A stretch of 64,000 nt of DNA from Plantibacter sp050587525 (GTDB lineage: Bacteria; Actinomycetota; Actinomycetes; Actinomycetales; Microbacteriaceae): contig NZ_JBOBFT010000004.1 of assembly GCF_050587525.1 (NCBI RefSeq), positions 186,001 through 250,000 on the forward strand, written 5' to 3'. The translations under genes and the position numbers were made by a program. The notes beneath the pieces were generated by a model. The model was not told where the DNA came from and did not search any database. It saw only the letters and a program-made list of their open reading frames with translations. Below, piece by piece: positions 32,016 to 40,597 of this stretch (position 1 is the stretch's first letter; each line of letters starts with the position of its first letter).

Positions 32016-33626
32016 TCACGCCGCCTGGAGCGCGGGCGCCGCAGGACGATGCGCACCCGGACTCAGCGTCCGGACGAACGTCTGTGCGGCACGGTCTCGG
32101 CCGCTGAAGGCCGTGATGGAGCACGCCGCGGCCGCGCAACAGAGGAAGGCGATCGCCGGAGCCACCGACTGCGTCACGAGCAGGGCGACCACGATCGCGA
32201 CGAGTGCGACGCCCGCTTCGAGTGCTGCGGTCGCACGCCATCCCTTCGTGGTGCGCCCCTTCGGTGTGACCGCGAAGACGGCCCTCGCGCCGAAGGCGAC
32301 CCTTGCTGTGGAACGGATCGTGACCCAGAGGACGGACGCGAAGAGCGCGAGCGCACGACAGAGGAAGACCACCGCGCTGACGGGATGCCCGGCGCCGATG
32401 CGACGCATGGTCTCGCCGAGGAATGGGGCGACACCGCACATCGCGAGGGACGCGCCCATCCAGCCCGGCATGATGGCGCCACCGTCGGGACCGAGCGGGA
32501 GCAGCCCGCCGAGGAACATGATGATCGCGAACGCGGCACCGGCCGGAGCGATCACCGTCTCGAGCAGGAGATCGATCTTCTGAGCAGCGCTCAGACGGGA
32601 GCGGAGGATCGTCGACGTGTACCGGCCGACGAACTCGGTGGCACCCTCGATGAACTTGCCGTGTTGCTTCGTGAAGGCGTGGTAGTCGACCGGGTAGTCC
32701 TCGCTGCTGACGAGTTCCGGGGCGTAGACGATGTCGAACCCGGCCCGCTGCAGCTCGAGGCTGAACGCCAGGTCCTCCATCACCATCTCGGGGAACCCGC
32801 CGACCGCTTCGACGCACTCGGCGGTGATGAGGGCTCCACGCCCCATGAAGAAGGAGAAGCCGTGGTTCGCGCGCACGAGCTGCGTCACCCGGACGTGCGT
32901 CTCGAACATCTGGCCGAACTCGTCGGCGAACCGCGACTGGCCGCGGTGGGTGCGATGACGGCCCTGCACGACCCCGACCACCCGTGTCGCGCTCTCCCGG
33001 GAGAGCCGGTCGAGCGAGCGCTCGACGAAGTCGGGCTGGAGTACTTCATCGCTGTCGAGGATCACGAACGCGTCGTGCGTCGGCTTCGTCGAGAAGAAGT
33101 GGTTGAGGTTACCGGCCTTGTAGCCGGTGCGCTCGGCGCGGCGGACGACCTGTGCGCCGGAGACGCGCGCGAACTCGTCGATCTCCGCCTGCTTGCCTGG
33201 ATCGCTCGAGTCGTCGAGGATGACGGTGCTCACGCCGGGGTGCGTCTGGCGCATGGAGGCCGAGAGCGCTTGCGCGTCGAAATCGTTCGCGGTGCAGTAC
33301 AGGAGCGCGACGTGCGCCTGCGAGATCGGTTCGCGCTGTGCCGATCGTTCCCGCTCACGCCCGCGTTGCGTCCTGGCCACGAACGGGTAGGCGATGAGGA
33401 TGCCGATGGTCCGGAGGCCGCCGAGCCAGACGGTCCCGACGAGGACTCCGATGAGGGCGACGACGGCGAACCCGAGCCATCCGTTCACGCCGGTCGCGAG
33501 CGCGATCCCGATGGTGGCCGCGACGATGAGGGCGACCCAGATGACGAGAGCGGCGACGCCGATGAGACGATCACGCCGGGACGGAGCGGTGGTTCGAGAG
33601 GACGCAAGGGTGACTGATCGACTCAT
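32016..33626 (-). CDS. Membrane GT2 glycosyltransferase, cellulose-synthase-like
   Basis: 536 aa. Two N-terminal helices (LIGVAALVIWVALIVAATIGIALA), then a processive GT2 domain: VALLYCTANDFDAQALSASMRQ, FVILDSDEVLQPDFVERSL (D,D), ANHGFSFFMGRGALITAECVEAVGGFPEMVMEDLAFSLELQRAG (ED) and a QHGKFIEG motif near the QXXRW position. Several helices follow. ATG 33626 is exactly 6 nt after CAGACT on the minus strand, so leaderless. First gene of the envelope operon. Polymer not predictable. Confidence 0.85.
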   Translation of the reverse strand: MSRSVTLASSRTTAPSRRDRLIGVAALVIWVALIVAATIGIALATGVNGWLGFAVVALIGVLVGTVWLGGLRTIGILIAYPFVARTQRGRERERSAQREPISQAHVALLYCTANDFDAQALSASMRQTHPGVSTVILDDSSDPGKQAEIDEFARVSGAQVVRRAERTGYKAGNLNHFFSTKPTHDAFVILDSDEVLQPDFVERSLDRLSRESATRVVGVVQGRHRTHRGQSRFADEFGQMFETHVRVTQLVRANHGFSFFMGRGALITAECVEAVGGFPEMVMEDLAFSLELQRAGFDIVYAPELVSSEDYPVDYHAFTKQHGKFIEGATEFVGRYTSTILRSRLSAAQKIDLLLETVIAPAGAAFAIIMFLGGLLPLGPDGGAIMPGWMGASLAMCGVAPFLGETMRRIGAGHPVSAVVFLCRALALFASVLWVTIRSTARVAFGARAVFAVTPKGRTTKGWRATAALEAGVALVAIVVALLVTQSVAPAIAFLCCAAAACSITAFSGRDRAAQTFVRTLSPGAHRPAAPALQAA

Positions 33627-33753
33627 GCACCCAGTCTGCGCGTGTACCCATCTAAGTACATGATACTCCAGTACCATCTTCGGGAAGGCGCGCTGGAACC
33701 ACGGAACAGGTCAGCGAGGCGCGACCGAGCGAAGCCGAACGCGGCGGCGATCC

Positions 33754-35532
33754 CTACAGCGCCTGAGCGCGGTGCAACGCGGCGTACCGCCCATCGGCGG
33801 CGAGCAGCTCGTCGTGCGAGCCGACCTCGACGATCCGACCGTGGTCGATCACGACGATGCGATCGGCTGAGCGAATCGTCGAGAGCCGGTGCGCGACGAC
33901 GAGCGTCGTCCGGTTCCGCATGAGACGGGCGAGGGCCTCCCGGACCTTCGCCTCGGATTCCGCATCGAGCGCCGAGGTCGCCTCGTCGAGGAGGAGCACC
34001 CGCGGGTCGCGGACGAGCGCCCTGGCGATCGCGAGTCGTTGACGCTGCCCTCCGGACAGGCGCGCTCCGCGTTCGCCGACGATCGTGTCCCAGCCCTGAT
34101 CCATCGCGTCGACGATCTCCAGTGCGTTCGCATCGCGGAGGGCGTCCACCACACGGTCGTCGTGCACATCGGTGAGTCCATAGGTCACGTTGTCGCGAAC
34201 GGTCCCCTCGAAGAGCACGGAGTCCTGCGGCACGACGGAGACCGAGGAGCGGAACGTGCGGAGGTCGAGCGTCTCCATGTCGACGCCGTCGAGGAGGATG
34301 CGGCCGTCGGTGGGTCGGAGGAAGCCGAGGACGAGGTTGAGCAGGGTCGACTTCCCGGAACCGGACGGGCCGACGAAGGCGACGGTCTCCCCCGGTCTGA
34401 TGTGGAGGTCGACTCCGTCGAGAGCTGGCGACGACGTCGGCTCGAACCGGTACCGGACGTCCTGCAGCTCCAGCTCGCCGCGGACCTCACCGACCGCTCG
34501 TTTGCCCTCGTTCTGCTCGAGGTCCGGCTCCTCCATGACCTCGGCTATCGAGCGGATGGACTCGATGCCCTTGCTCATCACGGGGAGCAGGAGCAGCAGT
34601 CCCGTGATGCCGCCCGTGAGGATCGTGAAGTAGGTGCTGAGGAGGACGACCTCACCGGCCGTGATCGAGACGATCCCGCTGATCGAGATCGCAGCGGCGG
34701 CGATGAGTGTGCCGAACGCCAGGACCTGCATCGCCACCCAGGTCGCCGAGCCGAAGCGGCCGTTGAGCATGTCGAGCGTGAAGCCCGCGCTCCGCACGCC
34801 CTCCGCCGCAGCCGCGACACGCGTCTCGGCGACTCCCTCGAGACCGTGCGCCCGCGTGATCGGCATAAGCGTCGCCATCTCCCCGACCCGCGCCGAGAAC
34901 TGCTCGACCTCGAGCCGGAACCGTTCGTTGCGTCGGTTCGCCCGGAGTCGGACGGTCGCGTAGAGGACGACCGAGATGGGGACGGTGAGCGCGAAGACCA
35001 CGATGAACTGCGGCACGAGGATCGCGGTGGTCGTGATGGCGCCGATGAGGACGAACACTGCCGAGAGCGCCGGCTGGCCCGACTGCTGCAGCATCAGCTC
35101 GATGTTCTCGACGTCACGGACGACTTTCGTCTGGATGACCGATGCGCTCGCCCGTGAATGGAACCCGATCGACAGGCTCTGGAGCCGCGATGCGAGTGCG
35201 TTGCGGAGGTCTGCTCCGAGGTGCCGGACGGACCCGCTGTACAGGCGAGTCCAGAGCACGTGCATCGGATAGTTCTGCACGATCACGACGATCGCGATGC
35301 CTCCGTACAGCCACAGCTTGTCGAGCGGGCCGCGGGCCACGACGATGTCGATGATCGCCGAGGTCAGGATCGGCATGAGCCAGAGCGGGCTGTCCTTGAC
35401 CGCGAACACGATGACGGCGGGGATGAGACGACGCTTATGCTGCGCCAGGAGACGGATGAGGGTGCGCACGGGGCGCCTGCCGTCGATCGTCTCGAGATTG
35501 CTCTTCACGGCTCCCAGTATGGTGGTACGCAA
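33754..35532 (-). CDS. ABC exporter (fused membrane and ATPase domains)
   Basis: 592 aa. A type-IV ABC exporter half-transporter with about six helices (residues 35-330) and a nucleotide-binding domain: Walker A GPSGSGKST, signature LSGGQRQRLAIARAL, Walker B VLLLDEATSALD, H-loop AHRLS. Such proteins move lipids, peptides or drugs. The start is uncertain: TTG 35532 (GAGGTGG upstream) or GTG 35508. A GTGGT-ATC-ACCAC palindrome at 35533-35545 overlaps the promoter region and may be an operator. Confidence 0.88.
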   Translation of the reverse strand: MRTTILGAVKSNLETIDGRRPVRTLIRLLAQHKRRLIPAVIVFAVKDSPLWLMPILTSAIIDIVVARGPLDKLWLYGGIAIVVIVQNYPMHVLWTRLYSGSVRHLGADLRNALASRLQSLSIGFHSRASASVIQTKVVRDVENIELMLQQSGQPALSAVFVLIGAITTTAILVPQFIVVFALTVPISVVLYATVRLRANRRNERFRLEVEQFSARVGEMATLMPITRAHGLEGVAETRVAAAAEGVRSAGFTLDMLNGRFGSATWVAMQVLAFGTLIAAAAISISGIVSITAGEVVLLSTYFTILTGGITGLLLLLPVMSKGIESIRSIAEVMEEPDLEQNEGKRAVGEVRGELELQDVRYRFEPTSSPALDGVDLHIRPGETVAFVGPSGSGKSTLLNLVLGFLRPTDGRILLDGVDMETLDLRTFRSSVSVVPQDSVLFEGTVRDNVTYGLTDVHDDRVVDALRDANALEIVDAMDQGWDTIVGERGARLSGGQRQRLAIARALVRDPRVLLLDEATSALDAESEAKVREALARLMRNRTTLVVAHRLSTIRSADRIVVIDHGRIVEVGSHDELLAADGRYAALHRAQAL

Positions 35533-35587
35533 GTGGTATCACCACCTCACGGCGACATCGATGTTCAGTGGCCGTTAAGCTCGGCTT

Positions 35588-36868
35588 GTGCCCCACGAGT
35601 CAACTCCCCTTCGCATCGCCATGGTCTCCCTCCACACCTCTCCGGGCGATGAGCCCGGATCCGGTGATGCCGGAGGCATGAACGTCGTCGTCCGCCACCA
35701 GGCCGATGCGATGGCTGCAGCCGGTCACACGGTCGATCTCATCACCCGCCGCTCCTCCGCCGAGCAGCCCGCTCGGGTCGAACTCGCCGAGCGTGTCACG
35801 CTGTGGTTCGTCGACGCCGGGCCAGCGCACCCCGTCCCGAAGGGCGACCACGAGGGGTTCATCGCCGACTTCGAGAGCGGATTGGACGTCGTCCTCGCGA
35901 CGATCCGGGCTGAGGCCGGATCGGCGGGCGGCGTAGAGGGCGGTTCCGCCGTCGGCACCGACCTGATCCACTCGCACCACTGGTTCTCCGGCATGGCGGG
36001 CCTGCCCGTCGCCCGCCGTCTCGTCATCCCGCATGTGCAGAGCTTCCACAGCATCGCAGCGGACGAGTCGACTCCGCTGTCCGCCGGCGAACGTCCGGAA
36101 TCCCCCGGTCGCCTCGCGGGTGAGGCGTGGCTCGCGCAGCAGTCCGATTCCGTCGTGGCCATCAGCGAAGCGGAAGCCGAGACCGTCATCACACGCCTCG
36201 GCGGTTCTCCGGATCACGTCGCCGTCGTCCCGCCCGGCGTCGATGGAGTCCTCTTCCACCCGCGCGACGCCGATGCTCCGAGCGCTGCTCCGTCGGATCG
36301 TGGGTACGCGATCGTCGCAGGTCGCCTCCAGCCCCTCAAGGGCTTCGACCTCGCGATCGAGGCCATCGCCCACGTTCCCGCGTCCATCCGCCCGGAACTC
36401 GTCGTCGCGGGCGACGTCTCCGCCGACTACGACGAGTACATCGCCGAGCTGTCCCGCCTCGCCGCGGCCGACGGCATCGAGCGCGAGGTCCGATTCGTCG
36501 GCCCGCAGTCGCGGTCGGGCCTCGCAGCCCTCCTCCGCGATGCTCGACTCGTGCTCGTCCCGTCCCACTCGGAGACCTACGGTCTCGTCGCCCTGGAAGC
36601 CGCCGCGAGTGGCGTCCCCGTCGTGGCCGCTGCTTCCGGTGGTCTGCGTGAAGCGGTCGTCGACGGCGTGACCGGCGTTGTGCTCGACACACGCGACCCG
36701 GAGATCTGGGCCGAGACCATCACCCGGATCCTCGATGACGCGACGCTCGCGCGACAGCTCTCCGCCGCGGCACGGCAGCGCGCCGAGCTCTTGGACTGGG
36801 AGCGGTCGGCCGATGGTCTCGTCTCCGTGTACCGTCAGCTCCTCGAGACGCCGGTCCTCCGCTCGTGA
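35588..36868 (+). CDS. mshA: MshA-like D-inositol 3-phosphate glycosyltransferase
   Basis: 426 aa. GT4 family, GT-B fold. SLHTSPGDEPGSGDAGGMNV matches the MshA N-terminal signature, followed by HSHHWFSGMAGLPVAR, VVPPGVDGVLFHP and SHSETYGLVALEAAASGVPVVA (donor-binding Glu). MshA joins GlcNAc from UDP-GlcNAc to inositol 3-phosphate, the first step of mycothiol synthesis. The GTG at 35588 lies 6 nt after TAAGCT, so leaderless. It overlaps an MshB-like deacetylase by GTGA, which strengthens the call. Another inositol- or sugar-directed GT4 is possible. Confidence 0.65.
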   Translation: MPHESTPLRIAMVSLHTSPGDEPGSGDAGGMNVVVRHQADAMAAAGHTVDLITRRSSAEQPARVELAERVTLWFVDAGPAHPVPKGDHEGFIADFESGLDVVLATIRAEAGSAGGVEGGSAVGTDLIHSHHWFSGMAGLPVARRLVIPHVQSFHSIAADESTPLSAGERPESPGRLAGEAWLAQQSDSVVAISEAEAETVITRLGGSPDHVAVVPPGVDGVLFHPRDADAPSAAPSDRGYAIVAGRLQPLKGFDLAIEAIAHVPASIRPELVVAGDVSADYDEYIAELSRLAAADGIEREVRFVGPQSRSGLAALLRDARLVLVPSHSETYGLVALEAAASGVPVVAAASGGLREAVVDGVTGVVLDTRDPEIWAETITRILDDATLARQLSAAARQRAELLDWERSADGLVSVYRQLLETPVLRS

Positions 36869-37650
36869 GCGTGCTGGACGATCTCGCCGGGCAGGCAGGT
36901 TCGGGTACAGCCGAACCGATCACGGTGCTCCTCGCCCACGCGCATCCGGACGATGAGACCATCGCGACGGGCGCGCTCATCGTGGAACTCGCTGCACGTG
37001 GCTTCCGAGTCGCCCTCGTGACCGCAAGTCGGGGCGAACGCGGTGAGGTCGTCGCCGGCCCGTTGTCCGCACTCGCCGGCACGGAGGAGCTCGCGCACGA
37101 ACGGGAGCGCGAACTGCAGCGCGCCACGGCGATCCTCGGCGTCGACGAGCGCTTCTGGCTCGGCAAGGCCCCCGCCCGAGCCGCCGGACGCGGCGACCGC
37201 GTCTACCGTGACTCCGGGATGTCCTGGATCCGGCCGGGCCTCGCAGGCCCCGCTCCCGACATCGACGACGACGCCTTCGCGATCGCCCCGATCACCGAGG
37301 TCGTCGACGACCTCGAGGCGCTCATCGCTCACGTCCGCCCCGCCCTCATCATCAGCTACGACGACGGCGGCGGCTACGGGCACCCCGACCACGTGCGGAT
37401 GCATGAGGCGAGCCTGCTGGCGAGCCAGGAGCTGGGCGTCCCGTTCGCCGAGGTCGTGCAGACGAGACCGGACGTCGAAGCCCGTCACACGACGACCCTC
37501 GACTGGTTCGATCTGGCGGAGCACCTGCCGACGGTCACGGCTGCACTCCGCCATCACGCGAGCCAACTCACCGTCGTCGGCACCGACATCGTGCACTCCG
37601 GTGGTCAGCGCGAGCCGATCACCACCTCACTGGGCCTCCGACTGCACTGA
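36865..37650 (+). CDS. mshB: MshB-like PIG-L deacetylase
   Basis: 261 aa. The zinc-binding HAHPDDET motif (about residues 28-35) and GGYGHPDHVRMHEA carry the three ligands; VYRDSGMSWIRPG resembles MshB. MshB deacetylates GlcNAc-inositol in mycothiol synthesis; the paralogue Mca hydrolyses mycothiol conjugates. Co-translation with the MshA-like gene favours MshB. No mshC or mshD is seen in the window, as is normal for this dispersed pathway. Confidence 0.65.
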   Translation: MSVLDDLAGQAGSGTAEPITVLLAHAHPDDETIATGALIVELAARGFRVALVTASRGERGEVVAGPLSALAGTEELAHERERELQRATAILGVDERFWLGKAPARAAGRGDRVYRDSGMSWIRPGLAGPAPDIDDDAFAIAPITEVVDDLEALIAHVRPALIISYDDGGGYGHPDHVRMHEASLLASQELGVPFAEVVQTRPDVEARHTTTLDWFDLAEHLPTVTAALRHHASQLTVVGTDIVHSGGQREPITTSLGLRLH

Positions 37651-37685
37651 GTGGGACTGCACCGAGTGGGACTGCACCGAGCTGC
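37641..37685. repeat. Three 15-bp tandem repeats spanning the mshB stop codon
   Basis: ACTGCACTGAGTGGG (37641-37655), ACTGCACCGAGTGGG (37656-37670) and ACTGCACCGAGCTGC (37671-37685). The mshB TGA lies in the first unit. Confidence 0.85.
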
Positions 37686-37704
37686 TCTCCGCGAGCCCTT
37701 CGCC

Positions 37705-39000
37705 TCACACCGAAGTGGACACTCGGCCCTTCGACTTCGAGGACGACACGATCGGCGCGAGGAAGACGCCGAGCACGCAGAAGGCGATCGGCAGGATGAA
37801 CGCGAGGGTCAGACCGATGACGCCGCCCAGGAAGCCGATGACCGCGGGGCCAGCGAGGATGCCGATGTAGCCGGCGCCGACGACTCTGGACAACGTCACA
37901 CCCGACGTCGCCGCATCGAGGTTGCCTGCTGCCGTGAAGATCTGCGGAACGATGCCGGACATGCCCACACCGAAGAGCGCCCAACCCACGAGGGTCAGCG
38001 GGAACACCGGCGAGACGACGACGAGGAGCATGCCGAGCGCAGCGGCCGCCGATCCGTATCGCACGACGTTGACGGCGCCGAACGCGTGGGATACCCGGTC
38101 GGCGCAGAGGCGACCGATCGTCATCATGATCGCGAACGCTCCATAGGCGAGTGACGCGGCGGCCTCGGGCTGGGCGAGGTGTTCGACGGCCTGCAATGCG
38201 CTCCAGTCGTTCGCGACGCCTTCCGAGAGCATGAGCAGGAACGCGAGCGTCGCGAGGGCGAACACGCGACGCTTGATGTTGACGGGAGGCTTCGGTGAAA
38301 CGGGCACGGCGCTGCTCTCATCGCCCTTGCCTGCCGCAGGCGATGCGTGGACCGCGGCGTCGGTCGTCGCCTCAGTGGCGTCGGCAGCCGCCTTCTGCGT
38401 TTCGAAGCCTCGTTCGTCGGCTGTCGAGAGGAGCATCGGCGCACAGAACGCGGCGAGCACCGCCCCGAGGACGGCAGCGCCGAGGAGCGACCAGTGCAGG
38501 TCGAGTCCGATCGACTGCGCGAGCGCACCCAGGAGGGCTCCTGCCGCTCCGCCGAAGGAGAAGAACGCGTGGAACGCGGACATGATCGGTCGGGGATACT
38601 CGCGCTCGACCACGACGGCCTGGTGATTCATCGCGACATCGGCCGCCCCGTTCCCGAGTCCGAAGACGAAGAGGGCGATGCCGAGCGTGATCGCGTCTGT
38701 TGCGAGTCCCGGCAGGTTCACGGCGACGATCATGAGGATGACGCCGGACATGGTCGCGAAGCGGCTGCCGAGCTTGTCGATGATGACACCGGTGATCTGC
38801 ATGGCGATGAACGAGCCGAGCCCGAGCAACAGGATCAGGCCGCCGAGGACCGCGTGCGACACACCCGTCTGCTCCTGGATCGCCGGGATGTTGACGAGCC
38901 AGATCGCCATCAGGAAGCCGACGACGAAGAAGATGCCGAACACGCCGACGCGTGCGCGGCGGAGGCGCGGTGTGATGCCCTGGCTGACGGTGGTGGTCAT
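37705..39000 (-). CDS. MFS transporter
   Basis: 431 aa, about 12 helices. VFGIFFVVGFLMAIWLVNIPAIQEQTGVSHAVLGGLILLLGLGS is like YbjJ-type and sugar-related MFS proteins. A long hydrophilic Ala/Thr-rich loop (about 205-245) separates the halves. SD-like GGAG lies 9 nt before ATG 39000. Divergent from a DeoR-type sugar regulator, so a sugar or sugar derivative is the probable substrate; direction unknown. Confidence 0.8.
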   Translation of the reverse strand: MTTTVSQGITPRLRRARVGVFGIFFVVGFLMAIWLVNIPAIQEQTGVSHAVLGGLILLLGLGSFIAMQITGVIIDKLGSRFATMSGVILMIVAVNLPGLATDAITLGIALFVFGLGNGAADVAMNHQAVVVEREYPRPIMSAFHAFFSFGGAAGALLGALAQSIGLDLHWSLLGAAVLGAVLAAFCAPMLLSTADERGFETQKAAADATEATTDAAVHASPAAGKGDESSAVPVSPKPPVNIKRRVFALATLAFLLMLSEGVANDWSALQAVEHLAQPEAAASLAYGAFAIMMTIGRLCADRVSHAFGAVNVVRYGSAAAALGMLLVVVSPVFPLTLVGWALFGVGMSGIVPQIFTAAGNLDAATSGVTLSRVVGAGYIGILAGPAVIGFLGGVIGLTLAFILPIAFCVLGVFLAPIVSSSKSKGRVSTSV

Positions 39001-39098
39001 GGATGAATGCTCCGTGGTGGCTGTGCGGGGTGGGCGGGTCTTGTGGGTCGCGCGGGTTGCGGTCCATCGAGCCCGGCTCCTGATTCCCTCGAAGATAC

Positions 39099-39146
39099 AC
39101 GAATCAGTCAGAATATGCTTTCGTTTGATCAGATTCGTTGTATGTT
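39099..39146. promoter_or_regulatory. Divergent MFS/DeoR control region
   Basis: ACGAATC (39099-39105) and GATTCGT (39132-39138) form a perfect 7-bp inverted repeat, with TTTCGTTTGAT between, similar to DeoR/GlpR targets. TATGTT (39141-39146) lies exactly 6 nt before the deoR ATG, giving a leaderless transcript that the operator would block. Confidence 0.55.
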
Positions 39147-39152
39147 TGACGC

Positions 39153-39920
39153 ATGAGCGGAAACACGCGTCACGAACAGATCCTCGATCGCCTGAGCCGC
39201 GACGGCCGAGTCGACGTCGCCGTCCTCGCCGACGAGCTCGACACCTCCGAGGTCACGATCCGCCGCGATCTCGATCACCTCGCGCAGGTCGGTGTGCTTC
39301 GTCGCATCCGCGGTGGTGCCGTCAACCTCATGATGCGCGGCGAAGGACTCCCCTTCGCGATGCGCGGACTGGATGCGAGCTCGGTCAAGGAACGCATCGC
39401 AGCGGCGGTCAGTGAGCTCATTCAGGACGGCGAGGCCGTGACCGTGGACAGCGGGACGAGTGGCGCGGCAGTCGCTCGAGAGCTCGCGAGCCGACGACTG
39501 ACGGTCATGCCGTTCTCCGTTCAGGCGATCGCGAACCTCTCCGGAAGCACGTCCGTCACCCTCATCCTCCCGGGCGGCACCGTGCGCGCCGACGAGGGGT
39601 CCATCGTGGGCCCGCTCGCCGAGGCGTCGCTTCGATCACTCCGCTTCGACACCGCCGTTCTCAGCTGTTGCGGCTTGTCAGCCATCGACGGAGTGATGGC
39701 GTACGACCTGCAAGACGCCGCAGCGAAGCAGGCGATGATCGGCTCGGCTCGTCGCGTCATCACCGTCGCAGAGGGCGCCAAGTTCGGGCGTTCCGCGATG
39801 GCGGTCGTCTGCGATCCGTCCGCCATCGACATCCTGGTGACCGACGATTCCGCCCCGGAGGACGCTCTCGCCGAGCTCCGCGCCCAGGGCGTCGACGTCG
39901 TGACGGTCCCGGCCCACTAG
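39153..39920 (+). CDS. DeoR/GlpR-family transcriptional regulator
   Basis: 255 aa. N-terminal HTH (EQILDRLSRDGRVDVAVLADELDTSEVTIRRDLDHLAQVGVLRRIRGGA) and a C-terminal sugar-phosphate-binding domain with VTVDSGTSGAAVAREL and GPLAEASLRSLRFDTAVLSCCGLSAIDGVMAYDLQDAAAKQAMI. Members usually repress sugar catabolism until a phosphorylated sugar binds. Likely controls itself and the divergent MFS gene. Confidence 0.88.
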   Translation: MSGNTRHEQILDRLSRDGRVDVAVLADELDTSEVTIRRDLDHLAQVGVLRRIRGGAVNLMMRGEGLPFAMRGLDASSVKERIAAAVSELIQDGEAVTVDSGTSGAAVARELASRRLTVMPFSVQAIANLSGSTSVTLILPGGTVRADEGSIVGPLAEASLRSLRFDTAVLSCCGLSAIDGVMAYDLQDAAAKQAMIGSARRVITVAEGAKFGRSAMAVVCDPSAIDILVTDDSAPEDALAELRAQGVDVVTVPAH

Positions 39921-39926
39921 CCGCGT

Positions 39927-39954
39927 CTCGCAGATTCGGCACTGGGTCTGCGAG
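39927..39954. terminator. Hairpin after the deoR gene
   Basis: CTCGCAGA (39927-39934) and TCTGCGAG (39947-39954) pair across a 12-nt loop, 7 nt past the stop. Confidence 0.55.
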
Positions 39955-40050
39955 GCGCACCCCCTTCCCTCAGGCCCGAACCATGGAACGACCCTGCGTT
40001 CCGCGCCACGCGCCCCACCCCGCCGAGAGGCCTACACCACGGACCCCGCA

Positions 40051-40121
40051 CCCGGCCCCTGAGCCCGTCGAAGGGCAACCCTCCCGCGCGCCGCATCCCG
40101 GTCACTGAGCCTGTCGAAGTG
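40051..40121. repeat. Two dispersed-repeat copies
   Basis: CCCGGCCCCTGAGCCCGTCGAAGGG (40051-40075) and CCCGGTCACTGAGCCTGTCGAAGTG (40097-40121), same orientation, in the 248-nt gap between deoR and the DUF805 gene. The rest of the gap shows no gene. Confidence 0.8.
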
Positions 40122-40168
40122 CACGAGCGCCACGACACAGCACCCCGCCCTTCGATACAGTTCTCCTC

Positions 40169-40591
40169 ATGACAGAGCCGACTCCGCCGAGCGCCCCGAG
40201 CCCGTACACGACGATCTCGACGACCTCGACGACCTTCGGCGCAGCGATCAGCATCGCGTTCCGGAAGTACGCGGACTTCTCGGGCCGGGCGAACCGACCC
40301 GAGTTCTGGTGGTTCATCCTGTTCGTCGCCCTCGTGAGCAGCGCCCTCGGCGCCCTCAACCTCACCACGCCCAGCGGGGTGATCTCGATCGGTTCGAGCC
40401 TCGCATCGGTCTGGGCGATCGCCACTGCGCTCCCGACGCTCGCTGTCACCGTCCGTCGACTCCGCGACACCGGGCGAGCCTGGCAGAACGTGTTCTGGCT
40501 GCTCGTGCCGGTCGCTGGGCTCATCGTGCTCGCGATCTCCCTGAGCGAACCGTCGAAGCCGAGCACCCTCCCGCTGTCGCCCGCGAGCTGA
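40169..40591 (+). CDS. DUF805 membrane protein
   Basis: 140 aa. Family markers KYADFSGRANRPEFWWFILFVALV and TVRRLRDTGRAWQNVFWLLVPVAG; three to four helices. Function of DUF805 proteins is unknown. TACAGT lies 7 nt before the ATG, so possibly leaderless. Convergent with the siderophore-binding protein gene, stops 6 nt apart. Confidence 0.8.
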   Translation: MTEPTPPSAPSPYTTISTTSTTFGAAISIAFRKYADFSGRANRPEFWWFILFVALVSSALGALNLTTPSGVISIGSSLASVWAIATALPTLAVTVRRLRDTGRAWQNVFWLLVPVAGLIVLAISLSEPSKPSTLPLSPAS

Positions 40592-40597
40592 GTACCC

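Noticed and set aside
40051..40121. C-terminal extension or small coding gene using the PEPVEG-type frame
   Set aside because: This peptide string comes from translating the dispersed repeat and is a known annotation artefact.
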